Shown here: positions 8,744 through 18,125 of the stretch, piece after piece
Layout: every line of letters starts with the position of its first letter
How positions within the stretch are numbered: the stretch's first letter is position 1
Origin: Desulfovibrio desulfuricans
GTDB lineage: Bacteria > Desulfobacterota > Desulfovibrionia > Desulfovibrionales > Desulfovibrionaceae
NCBI GenBank assembly: GCA_015062205.1
Contig: SUVB01000037.1
Span: 1-64,000 of the forward strand
Direction of reading: 5' to 3'
DNA: 64,000 nt
Notes under the pieces: model-generated
What the model was told of the DNA's origin: nothing
What the model saw: only the letters and a program-made list of their open reading frames with translations
The model's database searches: none
Position numbers and translations under genes: made by a program

Positions 8744-9895
8744 ATGAAAAAAGCTCTCATCACCGGCATCACCGGGCAGGACGGCGCGTACCTTGCCGAA
8801 TTCCTGCTGCGCAAAGGCTATGAGGTGCACGGCATCAAGCGCCGCAGTTCCCTGTTCAATACGGATCGCATCGACCACCTCTATCAGGATCCCCATGCCG
8901 ACGGGCGGCGCTTTATCCTGCATTACGGCGACCTGACCGACTCCAGCAGCCTCGTGCGCATCATGCAGGAGGTGCGGCCGGACGAGGTGTACAATCTGGC
9001 GGCCCAGAGCCATGTGCAGGTCTCCTTCGAATCGCCGGAATACACGGCGGATGTGGATGCGCTGGGCACGCTGCGCCTGCTGGAGGCCATCCGCATCACC
9101 GGGCTTTCCGCGCGGACGCGCTTTTATCAGGCGTCCACCTCCGAGCTCTTCGGGCAGGTGCGGGAAACGCCGCAGACGGAGAACACGCCCTTCTATCCCC
9201 GTTCGCCCTATGCCTGCGCCAAGCTGTACGCCTACTGGATCACGGTCAACTACCGCGAGGCCTACGGCATGTACGCCTGCAACGGCATCTTGTTCAATCA
9301 CGAGTCGCCGGTGCGCGGCGAAACCTTCGTGACGCGCAAAATCACCCGGGCCTTGGCGCGCATAACGCTGGGCCTGCAGGACTGTCTCTGGCTCGGCAAC
9401 CTCAACGCCAAGCGTGACTGGGGCCATGCCCGCGACTATGTGCGCATGCAGTGGCTCATGCTCCAGCAGGAACAGCCGGAGGATTTCGTCATCGCCACGG
9501 GGCGGCAGTTTTCCGTGCGCGACTTCGTCAACGCGGCGGCGGCGGAACTGGGGCTGACGCTCGACTGGCAGGGCGAGGGCGTGGGGGAGACCGGGAGCGT
9601 CACGGCCGTCGATGCGGACCGCCTGCGGCAGGCCGCAGGAACCCGCTCCGGCCTCGACTGCCATGCCAAGGAGGGCGACGTCATCGTGCGGGTGGACCCC
9701 CGCTACTTCCGGCCTGCGGAAGTGGAAACCCTGCTCGGAAACCCCGCCAGAGCCAGGGAAAAGCTGGGCTGGGAGCCGTCCACATCCTTTGAGGACATGG
9801 TGGCCGAAATGACGCGCGAGGATCTCGCCCTGAGCATGCGCGACGCCGTGTGCAAGGTGGCGGGCTTCAAAACGTTCAGCCATAACGGCGAGTAG
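8744..9895 (+). CDS. gmd: GDP-mannose 4,6-dehydratase
   Basis: 383 residues, extended short-chain dehydrogenase. Converts GDP-D-mannose to GDP-4-keto-6-deoxy-mannose, the first step to GDP-L-fucose. The Rossmann NADP motif is GITGQDG at 8-14 and the catalytic pair is Tyr156-xxx-Lys160 with a nearby [30 protein letters not shown] and [18 protein letters not shown] are typical Gmd blocks. ATG 8744 is supported by AGGGGAGCAGG upstream. fcl follows after 3 nt, so the two form an operon at the head of a glycan locus. Confidence 0.95.
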   Translation: MKKALITGITGQDGAYLAEFLLRKGYEVHGIKRRSSLFNTDRIDHLYQDPHADGRRFILHYGDLTDSSSLVRIMQEVRPDEVYNLAAQSHVQVSFESPEYTADVDALGTLRLLEAIRITGLSARTRFYQASTSELFGQVRETPQTENTPFYPRSPYACAKLYAYWITVNYREAYGMYACNGILFNHESPVRGETFVTRKITRALARITLGLQDCLWLGNLNAKRDWGHARDYVRMQWLMLQQEQPEDFVIATGRQFSVRDFVNAAAAELGLTLDWQGEGVGETGSVTAVDADRLRQAAGTRSGLDCHAKEGDVIVRVDPRYFRPAEVETLLGNPARAREKLGWEPSTSFEDMVAEMTREDLALSMRDAVCKVAGFKTFSHNGE

Positions 9896-9898
9896 GAC

Positions 9899-10834
9899 AT
9901 GGACAGAACGTGGCGCATCTTTGCGGCGGGGCACCGGGGGCTGGTGGGCAGCGCCCTGTGCCGGGCTCTGCGGCGGGCGGGATACGACAATTTGCTCACC
10001 CGCGCCCACGCGGAACTGGATTTGTGCGAGCAGGCGGCCGTGCGCGCCTTTTTCGCCGCCGAGCGGCCGGATGCCGTCATCCTTGCGGCCGCCAGGGTGG
10101 GGGGCATCCACGCCAACGCGACCTACCCCGCAGAGTTCATTTATCAAAATTTGCAGATACAGAACAACGTCATCGACAGCGCCTGGCGCGCCGGCGTGAA
10201 AAAGTTCCTTTTCCTGGGCTCTTCCTGCATCTACCCGCGGCTCTGCCCCCAGCCCATCAAGGAGGAATACCTGCTCACCGGGCCGCTGGAGCCCACCAAC
10301 GAGCCTTATGCGCTGGCCAAAATCGCCGGCATCAGGATGTGCCAGGCCTACCGGCGGCAGTACGGCTTTGACGCCGTCAGCGCCATGCCCACCAACCTGT
10401 ACGGGCCCGGCGACAACTACCACCCCGAAAACAGCCACGTGGTTCCGGCGCTGATCCGCAAGTTCCATGAGGCGAAGGCGTCGGGCGCGCCCGCGGTGAC
10501 CATCTGGGGCACGGGCACGGCCCTGCGCGAGTTCCTGCACGTGGACGACATGGCCGATGCCTGCGTGTTCCTGCTGGAAAACTATTCGGATTTTGAACAC
10601 GTCAACGTGGGCTGCGGCAAGGAATGCTCCATCATGGAGCTGGCGCGACGCATCGCGCGCATTATCGGCTTCGAGGGGGAGATTGTGACGGACCCCTCCA
10701 GACCCGACGGCACGCCGCGCAAGCTGATGGATTCCGGCAGGCTTTTCGACATGGGCTGGCGGCCCCGCATCAGCCTGGATGACGGGCTGCGCGACGCCTA
10801 TGCGGATTTCCTGCGCAACCGGCGCGGTGTTTGA
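9899..10834 (+). CDS. fcl: GDP-L-fucose synthase
   Basis: 311 residues. Epimerises and reduces GDP-4-keto-6-deoxy-mannose to GDP-L-fucose with NADPH. The Rossmann glycines are in [11 protein letters not shown] (9-19) and the catalytic pair is Tyr137-xxx-Lys141 in [33 protein letters not shown] and [21 protein letters not shown] are diagnostic. It follows gmd by 3 nt. Product GDP-fucose would feed the glycosyltransferases encoded downstream. Confidence 0.95.
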   Translation: MDRTWRIFAAGHRGLVGSALCRALRRAGYDNLLTRAHAELDLCEQAAVRAFFAAERPDAVILAAARVGGIHANATYPAEFIYQNLQIQNNVIDSAWRAGVKKFLFLGSSCIYPRLCPQPIKEEYLLTGPLEPTNEPYALAKIAGIRMCQAYRRQYGFDAVSAMPTNLYGPGDNYHPENSHVVPALIRKFHEAKASGAPAVTIWGTGTALREFLHVDDMADACVFLLENYSDFEHVNVGCGKECSIMELARRIARIIGFEGEIVTDPSRPDGTPRKLMDSGRLFDMGWRPRISLDDGLRDAYADFLRNRRGV

Positions 10835-10991
10835 CGTCTGAAGACATGGTGTAAAGCAGAAGAAAATGAAAACACACTGCGGTGTACGAAAATTGTGCGT
10901 CGGCAGGTATCTATGCATAAAACACTTACAACTCTCAAAAGAGAAAGAATCTCCAGCATAATAACATAACATTTATACAGGATATATGGAT

Positions 10992-12137
10992 ATGAATATT
11001 TGTTTTGTTACTCATGATATGGATAGTGGCGGTGCTGGGAGAAGCTTGTCAATACTTATCACACAACTCGCAAAAAAATATAATATTAAAATTTTATCAT
11101 TGATTCCACCAAATCCCAAAAAAAATATCGGTAAATTGTATCATGATCTTGGTGTGCAAGTGTTTTGTATCCATTGGGGATGGACGCCAGTTAGCTATAT
11201 CAATTGCCCTGTTGATATAGAAGCTCAATATGAAGTTATCAATAACTGCAAAAAATTAATACCTGATATAAAAAAATTTTTTTCAGGTGTAGATATAGTT
11301 TGCTTTAACAGCTATCCAAGCTTGGGATTAGCCGCATTTGTTCCTAAAACTGTGTCAGTTTATTTAATAGCCAGAGATGTTATTGATGAGACATCTCCTG
11401 GTCTGCATAAGTTGGAATTATTTGCGCGAAATCATGTTCGCAAGGCTGTGGCTATAGGTCCAGTGGAAGCTGATTTGCTTGAAAGATGGCGCATACCGCA
11501 TACGATCGTATACAATACCGGCCCGCAGCACCCCAAATTTCTTCCTCTGCCGACAAGTGACATCGTGCATGTAGGATGCTTTGGGCAACTGTATCCCCTA
11601 AAAGGGCAGGAAGCCCTCATCGCGTCCTGTGCCATGTCGGCAGACACACTTCGTGCGGCCAGGGTTTGCCTTCACGTTTATGGGGGAGGCACGCAAGGCA
11701 TGATGCATCCGTACGAAGCCAAATTGCGGCTATACGTTGAGCACAAAGGACTTCAGGATATTGTGCGTATGGAAGGCTGGGTGAATGATGTTGAGAGGGC
11801 CATGGAAGGCATGCATGTAGTTGTGCGTCCCGACAAGACCGGCTGTCCTTGGGGACGGGACGTTATTGAGGCCATGAGCCTCGGCAGGGCAGTCATAGCT
11901 ACAGGAACCTGCGATGTGTTCGTCAAGCCTGATGTGACCGGGTGGCTGCTGCCTGTGGATAAGCCTGAAACATGGGGTAGGACCTTGGCGGTATTAGCAA
12001 GAAATGCCGATATTGCGGCGTGGGGAAAAAATGCTTATAAATTTGCTTGCACAAATTTTGATCCTGTGAAGAATGCAAAACGCATTGAAAGCACTCTTCT
12101 GGGTGAGGACATAGAAGCGATAGATGTAGAGGATTAG
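10992..12137 (+). CDS. Glycosyltransferase family 4 protein
   Basis: 381 residues from ATG 10992, chosen over ATG 10986 because AGGA at 10979-10982 is 9 nt away rather than 3. The N-terminus MNICFVTHDMDSGGAGRSLS is a GT-B/GT4 start with the Gly-rich donor loop. The C-terminal Rossmann half has VGCFGQLYPLKGQEALI and the GT4 donor site VVRPDKTGCPWGRDVIEAMSLGRAVIATG. It presumably transfers a sugar to a growing surface polysaccharide on the cytoplasmic face; donor and acceptor are unknown. The N-terminal half is AT-rich and the C-terminal half much less so, suggesting a mosaic gene. Confidence 0.8.
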   Translation: MNICFVTHDMDSGGAGRSLSILITQLAKKYNIKILSLIPPNPKKNIGKLYHDLGVQVFCIHWGWTPVSYINCPVDIEAQYEVINNCKKLIPDIKKFFSGVDIVCFNSYPSLGLAAFVPKTVSVYLIARDVIDETSPGLHKLELFARNHVRKAVAIGPVEADLLERWRIPHTIVYNTGPQHPKFLPLPTSDIVHVGCFGQLYPLKGQEALIASCAMSADTLRAARVCLHVYGGGTQGMMHPYEAKLRLYVEHKGLQDIVRMEGWVNDVERAMEGMHVVVRPDKTGCPWGRDVIEAMSLGRAVIATGTCDVFVKPDVTGWLLPVDKPETWGRTLAVLARNADIAAWGKNAYKFACTNFDPVKNAKRIESTLLGEDIEAIDVED

Positions 12138-12139
12138 GG

Positions 12140-13597
12140 ATGATTCCATATATCCAATGTGCTTCCTCGTTTCTTAAAATGGAAAAGGATTCTGAGGATG
12201 TTGTTAATAATTTTATGTATAATGAAGTCAACATATGGCAATACTTAAGATTTTTGTATAACCAACAATTTTTGAATGGGTGTGCGCATGCTCATCCATA
12301 TATTGTAAAAAATGAAAGAGATTATTATCTTGATAAAGATATCGAATTATTGCCGCAATACTATAAGATATTTAGATTGCTTCCCAAAAATGCGATACTT
12401 ATATGGACGGATAACGCATGTCATAATCAAAGAATAAACGGTAAAAGGTATAATCCGTATCTTGACTATATTATTGAAGCGTCAAAAATGAAGGGGGAAG
12501 CAACAATAAAACTTGTTAATGATTATGTTGAGTCTGGTGAAGAATTATTATATCCAGGTATAGGTTTATGTTTTTTTCAGTCGAGAGAACGTATAAATAA
12601 AATTGGAAACTATGAAGAGGGAATGTTGCAGCGATATTATGATCGTTGCCGTGCATATAAAACACCATGTTTATCTTTTTCAGATGTCGTCGATTATTAT
12701 TATGAAATTAATGCTTTTTGTAGGTTGTTTCAACGAATACTTGATATTGTTAGACCTAAGGTTGTTTTTTTAGAAAACTATTATGCGATAAAGAATTTGG
12801 CAATATGCCATGCCTGTAGAATAAAGGGAATTACATGTGTTGACTATCAACATGGATTGCAGGAATGGCCACATATGGCATACCATTTGCCTATTCTTCG
12901 CAACGATGGGTGGGAAATATTGCCGAAATATTTTTTTACATGGGGTAAACCTGCTGCTGAAAATTTAAAAAAATTTTTTATCAAGCAATGTTTTCATAAA
13001 GTTGTGATAGCTGGGAAACCGGATTATTTTGCATGGAAATTAGGTCTTATTCAGGATGCTGAAAATATAGAAAAATTAAAGAAAATTATAGACGGGAGAG
13101 TTCCAATCTGCGTTGCGTTGCCTATAAATTTATCAGGAGAAACTGGTGAGAATGCTACAAATGATGTGATTTCGGCAATAAAAAAATCCCATTCTGATTT
13201 TTTCTGGCTAATTCGAAAGCACCCGTTGTATGATGATGGAACAATAGAGGCGTATAGAAAATTGGGCGGTAAAGTTGAAATTAATTTTTCTTCAGTAATT
13301 AATTGTCATGATATTTTCAATCTTTCACATCATATGGTGATAGGAAAATCAACAACGGCATATGAAGCAATATATTTACATAAGCAGCATGTTACCACGC
13401 TTTTTAAAAGCGCAAGACAGCCTTTTTTTAGAGAGTTCATGAGCAAATCCATGCATTTTGCGGGGAATAGTGATGAACTTCTAGAAGATATAAAAAATGG
13501 ATTGGACGGATATCCTTGGGAGGCTACCTGCCTCCCATATATAGATACCAGTATGGAAAAATTTAACAATGCATTAAAATTGGTATGTGATGCTTAA
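12140..13597 (+). CDS. Putative GT-B fold surface-glycan transferase
   Basis: 485 residues, starting 2 nt after the preceding stop. I do not recognise an exact family. The C-terminal half has features of GT-B enzymes that extend capsule or LPS chains: a DYQHGLQEWPH stretch, TWGKPAAENLKK, a Rossmann-like VICVALPINLSGETG, LIRKHPLYDDG, and a GKSTTAYEAIYLHK segment similar in layout to the donor-site end of KpsS- and polysialyltransferase-like proteins. No signal peptide or membrane helix is evident. It is strongly AT-rich. Neighbouring genes support a role in surface polysaccharide synthesis. Confidence 0.55.
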   Translation: MIPYIQCASSFLKMEKDSEDVVNNFMYNEVNIWQYLRFLYNQQFLNGCAHAHPYIVKNERDYYLDKDIELLPQYYKIFRLLPKNAILIWTDNACHNQRINGKRYNPYLDYIIEASKMKGEATIKLVNDYVESGEELLYPGIGLCFFQSRERINKIGNYEEGMLQRYYDRCRAYKTPCLSFSDVVDYYYEINAFCRLFQRILDIVRPKVVFLENYYAIKNLAICHACRIKGITCVDYQHGLQEWPHMAYHLPILRNDGWEILPKYFFTWGKPAAENLKKFFIKQCFHKVVIAGKPDYFAWKLGLIQDAENIEKLKKIIDGRVPICVALPINLSGETGENATNDVISAIKKSHSDFFWLIRKHPLYDDGTIEAYRKLGGKVEINFSSVINCHDIFNLSHHMVIGKSTTAYEAIYLHKQHVTTLFKSARQPFFREFMSKSMHFAGNSDELLEDIKNGLDGYPWEATCLPYIDTSMEKFNNALKLVCDA

Positions 13598-13739
13598 TGA
13601 AAATTTGTTGTTATATATTCCATAAGTGAAGGTGCTCCTGTATGAATGTTAAATACAAGATTTGAACAGCATCAGCACTATTTCTTTTTCAGGAAAAAAG
13701 TGTGTTATTGCAAAAATTCTTTTATCCAAGGACGACGGC

Positions 13740-14360
13740 ATGAACAGCTCATATCAAGATTATGTGATCCGAGATGGAAAATTTATTGGTGATTTTGAAA
13801 CAATGTATCAAAATTTCGAGGACCCTTGGGAACAATCCAAAGCGCCATTACAGACAGAAAAAATTATTGCATTACATCTGTTAAAGAAATATAAATGTAA
13901 AACAGTTATTGAATTTGGATGCGGTTTGGGACATTTTACAAGTATGATAAAATCTAATGATATCGATGTGATCGGGGTTGATACTGCAGAATCGGCGATA
14001 AAAAAGGCGAGATTGTCTTATCCGCATGTCCATTTTGAAGTCGGAGATATTCTCGATTTTGATATTTACAAAAAATATAAACCTCAATGTATTGTTATGG
14101 CTGAAATCACATGGTACATCTTGGATAAGCTAAAAGAATTTTTGCATTTTTATGGTAGGCTTAAAAATGTGTATCTTCTTCATTTGCTTACATTTTATGC
14201 CCCTGGTGTACAAAAATACGGTAGAGACTATTTTTCGAATTTTGAAGAGCTGCTCCATTTTTTTGACCTTTATTATGAGGAATATGGACAAATTTTTAGT
14301 GCATCAAATATGAATTCGCATTCATATTTTTTAGCACATGCTCACAATTTCACAAAGTAG
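13740..14360 (+). CDS. Class I SAM-dependent methyltransferase
   Basis: 206 residues from ATG 13740, which has AAGGA 7 nt upstream; an upstream TTG at 13662 would add an unrelated Ile/Lys-rich leader. The SAM-binding motif I is VIEFGCGLGHF (56-66), followed by the acidic residue in VIGVDTAESAIKKA and the motif QCIVMAEITWYI. The N-terminal YQDYVIRDGKFIGDFETMYQ is common in methyltransferases of O-antigen loci. It probably methylates a nucleotide sugar or chain end. The 142 nt before it are AT-rich with no gene. Confidence 0.75.
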   Translation: MNSSYQDYVIRDGKFIGDFETMYQNFEDPWEQSKAPLQTEKIIALHLLKKYKCKTVIEFGCGLGHFTSMIKSNDIDVIGVDTAESAIKKARLSYPHVHFEVGDILDFDIYKKYKPQCIVMAEITWYILDKLKEFLHFYGRLKNVYLLHLLTFYAPGVQKYGRDYFSNFEELLHFFDLYYEEYGQIFSASNMNSHSYFLAHAHNFTK

Positions 14361-14396
14361 TGCATTATCTACATCGTCTCCATCCCGTCTTCCCCT

Positions 14397-15143
14397 TCAC
14401 TCCGGCATGTCTTCAAGCTTGGCGTCGTTATCCAGCAGGTGGTTGGCGGAGGCTTCCATGAATGCGCGCGCCTTGGGGGCCACCCTGGCGAACAGCGTGC
14501 GCAGGCGTTCCTCCAGCAATGTGCAGTTGCCGGAATCGCTGCTGATGCCGTCCATTTCCATATAGCTGACGATGACCGGGATGCGCGCCAGATTGCCGCC
14601 GGTGAGCACGCGGGCGACCATTTCATAGTCCCCGGCTATCTTGAAGCGGGCGTCGAAGCCCTCCCGCCGCAGCAGGGGCACGCGCGTGAATGTGGCCGGG
14701 AAGGGCACGCCCATGTCCGTCAGCATGGTGTGGTACGCGTGGGACAGCGTGCGGGTCAGCAGGCTCTCGGCCTTGCCGTTGCGCCCCAGCAGCAGCGCGC
14801 CGAAGGCTATGTCGATGTCCGGCGGCAATCGCCGCAGGTGGCGGTGGCATTGTGCAATGGTGTGCGGGCTGACCAGAAAATCATCCGCCCCCAGAAAAAT
14901 GGCCCAGTCGCCTGTTGCCCGGGCAACGGCCTTGTTCCATGCGTCATAGACGCCGGTGTCCGGCTCTGAAACCAGCCGTATTCGCTCTTCATACGGGCGC
15001 AGCAGTTCCAGCGTGCCGTCGGTGGAACCGCCATCCTGCACAATCCATTCCACATATGGGTAGGACTGCTTGAGTACGGAACTGATCAAACGGGAGAGGT
15101 ATTTTGCCCCGTTATAGACAGCTGTGATGATGGAATATTTCAT
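14397..15143 (-). CDS. Glycosyltransferase family 2 protein
   Basis: 248 residues with a single GT-A domain. MKYSIITAVYNGAKYLSRLISSVLKQ is the GT2 start, QDGGSTDGT (36-44) carries the nucleotide-binding Asp and GADDF (85-89) is the metal-binding DXD-like site. Similar to WcaA/WcaE-type transferases in colanic acid and O-antigen loci. Unlike the three preceding genes it is GC-rich and lies on the opposite strand, converging on the methyltransferase with only 36 nt between. A promoter candidate lies just upstream. Sugar specificity cannot be read from sequence. Confidence 0.85.
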   Translation of the reverse strand: MKYSIITAVYNGAKYLSRLISSVLKQSYPYVEWIVQDGGSTDGTLELLRPYEERIRLVSEPDTGVYDAWNKAVARATGDWAIFLGADDFLVSPHTIAQCHRHLRRLPPDIDIAFGALLLGRNGKAESLLTRTLSHAYHTMLTDMGVPFPATFTRVPLLRREGFDARFKIAGDYEMVARVLTGGNLARIPVIVSYMEMDGISSDSGNCTLLEERLRTLFARVAPKARAFMEASANHLLDNDAKLEDMPE

Positions 15144-15176
15144 GCGTGTGTTCTTTGTTTGTCTATTAGCGTCCTT

Positions 15177-15205
15177 ATACTAGGGAATAAAAAGTTTAAG
15201 CGCAA
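15177..15205 (-). promoter_or_regulatory. Candidate promoter of the GT2 gene
   Basis: Reverse strand TTGCGC (15205-15200), 17-bp spacer, TAGTAT (15182-15177); the predicted transcript would have a leader of about 27 nt. Each hexamer matches four of six consensus bases. Confidence 0.4.
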
Positions 15206-15209
15206 CAGG

Positions 15210-16001
15210 CTACCCCCCCCGCGGGCGCATGCCCTGGAGCAGGTTGCCGAACAGCGCGTCGATGCCCTGGATGAAGTCCGCGATGCGGTCGGCCATGATG
15301 CTCATGAGCAGGCCGAGGAAGAAGAAGCCCACGCCGATCTTGAGCGGGAAGCCGAACTCCATGATGTGGATCTGCGGCGAGGTGCGCGCCATCAGGCCCA
15401 GCGTCACTTCCACCAGGAAAAGCGCCACCATGACCGGGGCCGCGATCTGCAGCGCCAGCACGAACATCTGCGCCGCCAGATACAGCACCTGGTCGAGCAC
15501 CACCCTCCCGAGAAAAAGCCCGCCGGGCGGCACCAGCGCAAAGGAGGTCGCAAAGCCCTTGATCATGTGCAAATGCCCGTCCAGCGTCAGGAACACCAGG
15601 GCCGAGACCATCCACAGGAAGAAGGCCGAGGCGCCCGTCTGGTTGCCGGAGAGCGGGTCGGCGAAGTTGATCATGGTGAAGCCCATCTGGTAACCGAGCA
15701 GCTCGCCGCCGGACTGGATGCCCATGAACAGAAAATTGACGGCCATGCCCAGCACGAGCCCCATGACAGCTTCCCCCAGCACCATGAGGCCCACGTCAAA
15801 GGGGTGGGCGGGCATGGCCGACGCGCTGAGCGAAAGGTGCGGCCAGACGCCCAGGGACAGCACCAGCGAGGCCGCGGCCTTGACCTGCACGGGGATGTTG
15901 TTGGTGGAGAAGATGGGCAGCATGAACATGACGATGCTCACCCGCATGATGGTGAGCAGCAGGCTCAACACGTCGGCCGGGTTGTAGTTGAAGATGTCCA
16001 T
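15210..16001 (-). CDS. fliR: Flagellar biosynthetic protein FliR
   Basis: 263 residues, an integral membrane part of the flagellar type III export gate with FliP, FliQ, FlhA and FlhB. About six hydrophobic helices alternate with short loops; MDIFNYNPADVLSLLLTIMRVS and the central ELLGYQMGFTMINFADP are FliR blocks. The C-terminus FIQGIDALFGNLLQGMRPRGG matches family length. No other gate gene adjoins it here; cheV lies upstream on the same strand after 212 nt. A sigma-54-like sequence is so close to the ATG that I did not accept it. Confidence 0.93.
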   Translation of the reverse strand: MDIFNYNPADVLSLLLTIMRVSIVMFMLPIFSTNNIPVQVKAAASLVLSLGVWPHLSLSASAMPAHPFDVGLMVLGEAVMGLVLGMAVNFLFMGIQSGGELLGYQMGFTMINFADPLSGNQTGASAFFLWMVSALVFLTLDGHLHMIKGFATSFALVPPGGLFLGRVVLDQVLYLAAQMFVLALQIAAPVMVALFLVEVTLGLMARTSPQIHIMEFGFPLKIGVGFFFLGLLMSIMADRIADFIQGIDALFGNLLQGMRPRGG

Positions 16002-16213
16002 GCGCGCAAGCTCTGCAAAATTGTTGCCGGGGGCGGAAACGGCGCAGCGCTATGCCGCGCAACGAGCGCGCAGCAGGCGGCGCAGGCCGGTTCGGCGCGC
16101 TTCAGCGGCGGGTGCCGGCCCTCTATCGGTTATCGGACGGCGGGGCGGCGTCGCGGGGAAGCGGCGTGGGGGAAAATACCTTTGCCTTGCTGCAAAAGCA
16201 AACGGAACCTGTG

Positions 16214-17167
16214 CTATTTGTGCAGCTTTTCGGCGATGAGCTCGCGGATGATGTTGTTCAGCCCCGGCAGGTCCGGCTTGGAGACCTGCCTGTCCGCCCC
16301 GGCCTTGAGTCCCTGGTCGAACAGGGTGTTGGTGATGAGCGAGGAGAAGAGGATGATGGGCAGCCTGCTGAGGCGCGGCGTCTCGCGTATCCTGGCCGTG
16401 AGCGTGTGGCCGTCCATTTCCGGCATTTCGATGTCGGAAATGAGCAGGTGCACAATGTCGGTGATTTCCTTGCCCTCGGCCTCGGCCTCCCTGTCGGTCT
16501 TGATCAGGTACTCCCACGCCTCACGGCCGTTGCCCGCCTCCGTCACGCTGAAGCCGGACTTCTCCAGCGCCGACCTGACGATATGCCGCAGGGAGTTGGA
16601 GTCGTCGGCCAGCAGCAGATGGAATTGCTCCGCGTCCTGCACGGGCGTGGTGTCCACTTCCACATGGCTCATGTCCAGCGTGGCGTCCAGACCGGCGAGG
16701 ATTTTCTCCATGTCCAGAATGAAGAGCACGCGGTTGTTGATGCGCAGGATGCCGGTGATGCTGTCGCGCGAGTAGGTCTGCACGAACTTGTCGGGGGGCT
16801 CTATGCGATCCCAGGTGATGCGGTGGATGCTCGTGACCGAGGAGACCATGAATGCCGACTGCACCCCGCTGAACTGGGTGACGATGACCTTGGTGTTTTC
16901 TTCCGAGGCCATCTCCTTGCCCAGCCATGTGGCCAGATTGAGCAGGGGCAGCACCTTGCCGCGCAGATTGAAGGTGCCCAGCACGCAGGGGTCGCTCTTG
17001 GTGGGCACGCTGGTGATGCCGGGCAGGCGGATGATTTCCAGCACCTTGGCCACATTGATGCCGTAGTGCCCGCTGTAGATCGTGCCGTCGGGCTGCTTTT
17101 CGTCAATGATGAATTCGATGATCTCAAGCTCATTATGCGTAACGTCAAGCACGCTGACTTGCGACAT
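16214..17167 (-). CDS. cheV: Chemotaxis coupling protein CheV
   Basis: 317 residues: a CheW-like domain (about 10-165) fused to a receiver domain (about 182-315). The receiver has the acidic pair Asp188/Asp189, phosphoacceptor Asp245 in LISDIEMPEMDG and conserved Lys297 in VSKPD. The CheW part shows GHYGINVAKVLEIIRLPGITSVPT and NLRGKVLPLLNL. It couples chemoreceptors to CheA with phosphorylation-dependent adaptation. The start has GGATGG upstream. It belongs functionally with the flagellar genes in this window but stands in its own unit. Confidence 0.93.
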   Translation of the reverse strand: MSQVSVLDVTHNELEIIEFIIDEKQPDGTIYSGHYGINVAKVLEIIRLPGITSVPTKSDPCVLGTFNLRGKVLPLLNLATWLGKEMASEENTKVIVTQFSGVQSAFMVSSVTSIHRITWDRIEPPDKFVQTYSRDSITGILRINNRVLFILDMEKILAGLDATLDMSHVEVDTTPVQDAEQFHLLLADDSNSLRHIVRSALEKSGFSVTEAGNGREAWEYLIKTDREAEAEGKEITDIVHLLISDIEMPEMDGHTLTARIRETPRLSRLPIILFSSLITNTLFDQGLKAGADRQVSKPDLPGLNNIIRELIAEKLHK

Positions 17168-17295
17168 GGCATTCCATCCTGTGCCGGCGGAGGTCCGGCC
17201 TTCCGTCCCCGGCCCCTGCCGGGGGACGATTCACTACAGGCTCATCGACAGAAGCGGCATATCCTTAAGGGGCGCGCGACGCGCATGCGCAGGCG

Positions 17296-17973
17296 TCATC
17301 CGGCGCGCCCGCGCCCTGGCCGCGTCCCGGGCGGTTCCCGGCGGGGGCAGAAGGCGGCCATTTCACACATGGCGCAACGGGGCTTGCGGGCGTCACAGAC
17401 ATCGCGGCCGAACCAGACCATGCGGTGGTTCACGTCGCCCCATTCCTCGCGGGGAAACAGCTGCATGAGGTCGCGCTCGATGGGGATGGGGTCGGTCTCT
17501 TCCGTGAGTCCCAGACGGTAGCTGATGCGCTTGACGTGCGTGTCCACGGCCAGGCCCTCATTGATGCCGTACGCGCCGAACAGCACCACATTGGCCGTTT
17601 TGCGGGCCACGCCGGGCAGGCTGGTCAGTTCCGCGATGGTTCTGGGCACGACGCCGCCGAAGGCGTCGCGCAGGCGGCGGGCGGCCCCCAGCAGGTTTTT
17701 GGCCTTGTTGCGGTAGAAGCCTGTGGGGCGGATGACCTCCTCCAGCTCCTCCTGCGTCGCGCCGGCCAGCTCTGCGGGGCCGGGCCAGCGGCGGAAAAGC
17801 CCGGGGGTGACGGTGTTCACCCTGGCGTCTGTGCACTGGGCGGCCAGCACCGTGGCCACCAGCAGTTCCCAGGCGTCGGCGTACACAAGCTGGGCGCGGG
17901 GGTGGGGATAGCGGGACTGCAGTGCCGCAAGCACCTTGCGGGCCTGTTCCCGGCGGGAAAAGCGGGCGTTCAT
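17296..17973 (-). CDS. nth: Endonuclease III
   Basis: 225 residues. A DNA glycosylase/AP lyase for oxidised pyrimidines in base-excision repair. The start at 17973 (MNARFSRREQARKVL) is where conservation begins; ribosome-binding support is weak, so a longer in-frame start at 18009 is possible. The helix-hairpin-helix ELTSLPGVARKTANVVL contains the catalytic Lys and VDTHVKRIS the catalytic Asp. The 4Fe-4S loop has the exact C-x6-C-x2-C-x5-C spacing in CDARKPRCAMCEMAAFC. It is divergent from cutA. Confidence 0.95.
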   Translation of the reverse strand: MNARFSRREQARKVLAALQSRYPHPRAQLVYADAWELLVATVLAAQCTDARVNTVTPGLFRRWPGPAELAGATQEELEEVIRPTGFYRNKAKNLLGAARRLRDAFGGVVPRTIAELTSLPGVARKTANVVLFGAYGINEGLAVDTHVKRISYRLGLTEETDPIPIERDLMQLFPREEWGDVNHRMVWFGRDVCDARKPRCAMCEMAAFCPRREPPGTRPGRGRAG

Positions 17974-18125
17974 GGGCGGCACTATGCCATAGCCTGACCG
18001 TGCCCGCAAGCAATCCCGGCGCGACGGCCGGGCAGGCGGCAGCGGCGCGGGCGGCGAACCGGGGGCGGTGCCCGGCGCCTGCCCGGGGACTTTGTTTTTT
18101 GCGCGTCAACGTGTACCATGCGGGC

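Larger units (their letters stand above)
10835..14360. other. AT-rich glycan cassette
   Basis: Base composition changes sharply after fcl: most of this stretch is visibly AT-rich, with poly-A and poly-T runs and AT-ending codons, while both flanks are strongly GC-rich. It carries three genes for surface glycan assembly or modification. The exception is 11450-11990, which is clearly richer in G and C within the first glycosyltransferase. This pattern indicates horizontal acquisition and recombination. Confidence 0.75.

Noticed and set aside
16014-16029. Sigma-54-like CGGCAACAATTTTGCA on the reverse strand before fliR
   Set aside because: GG and GC spacing is right, but the transcript would start about 2 nt before the fliR ATG, leaving no ribosome-binding site.
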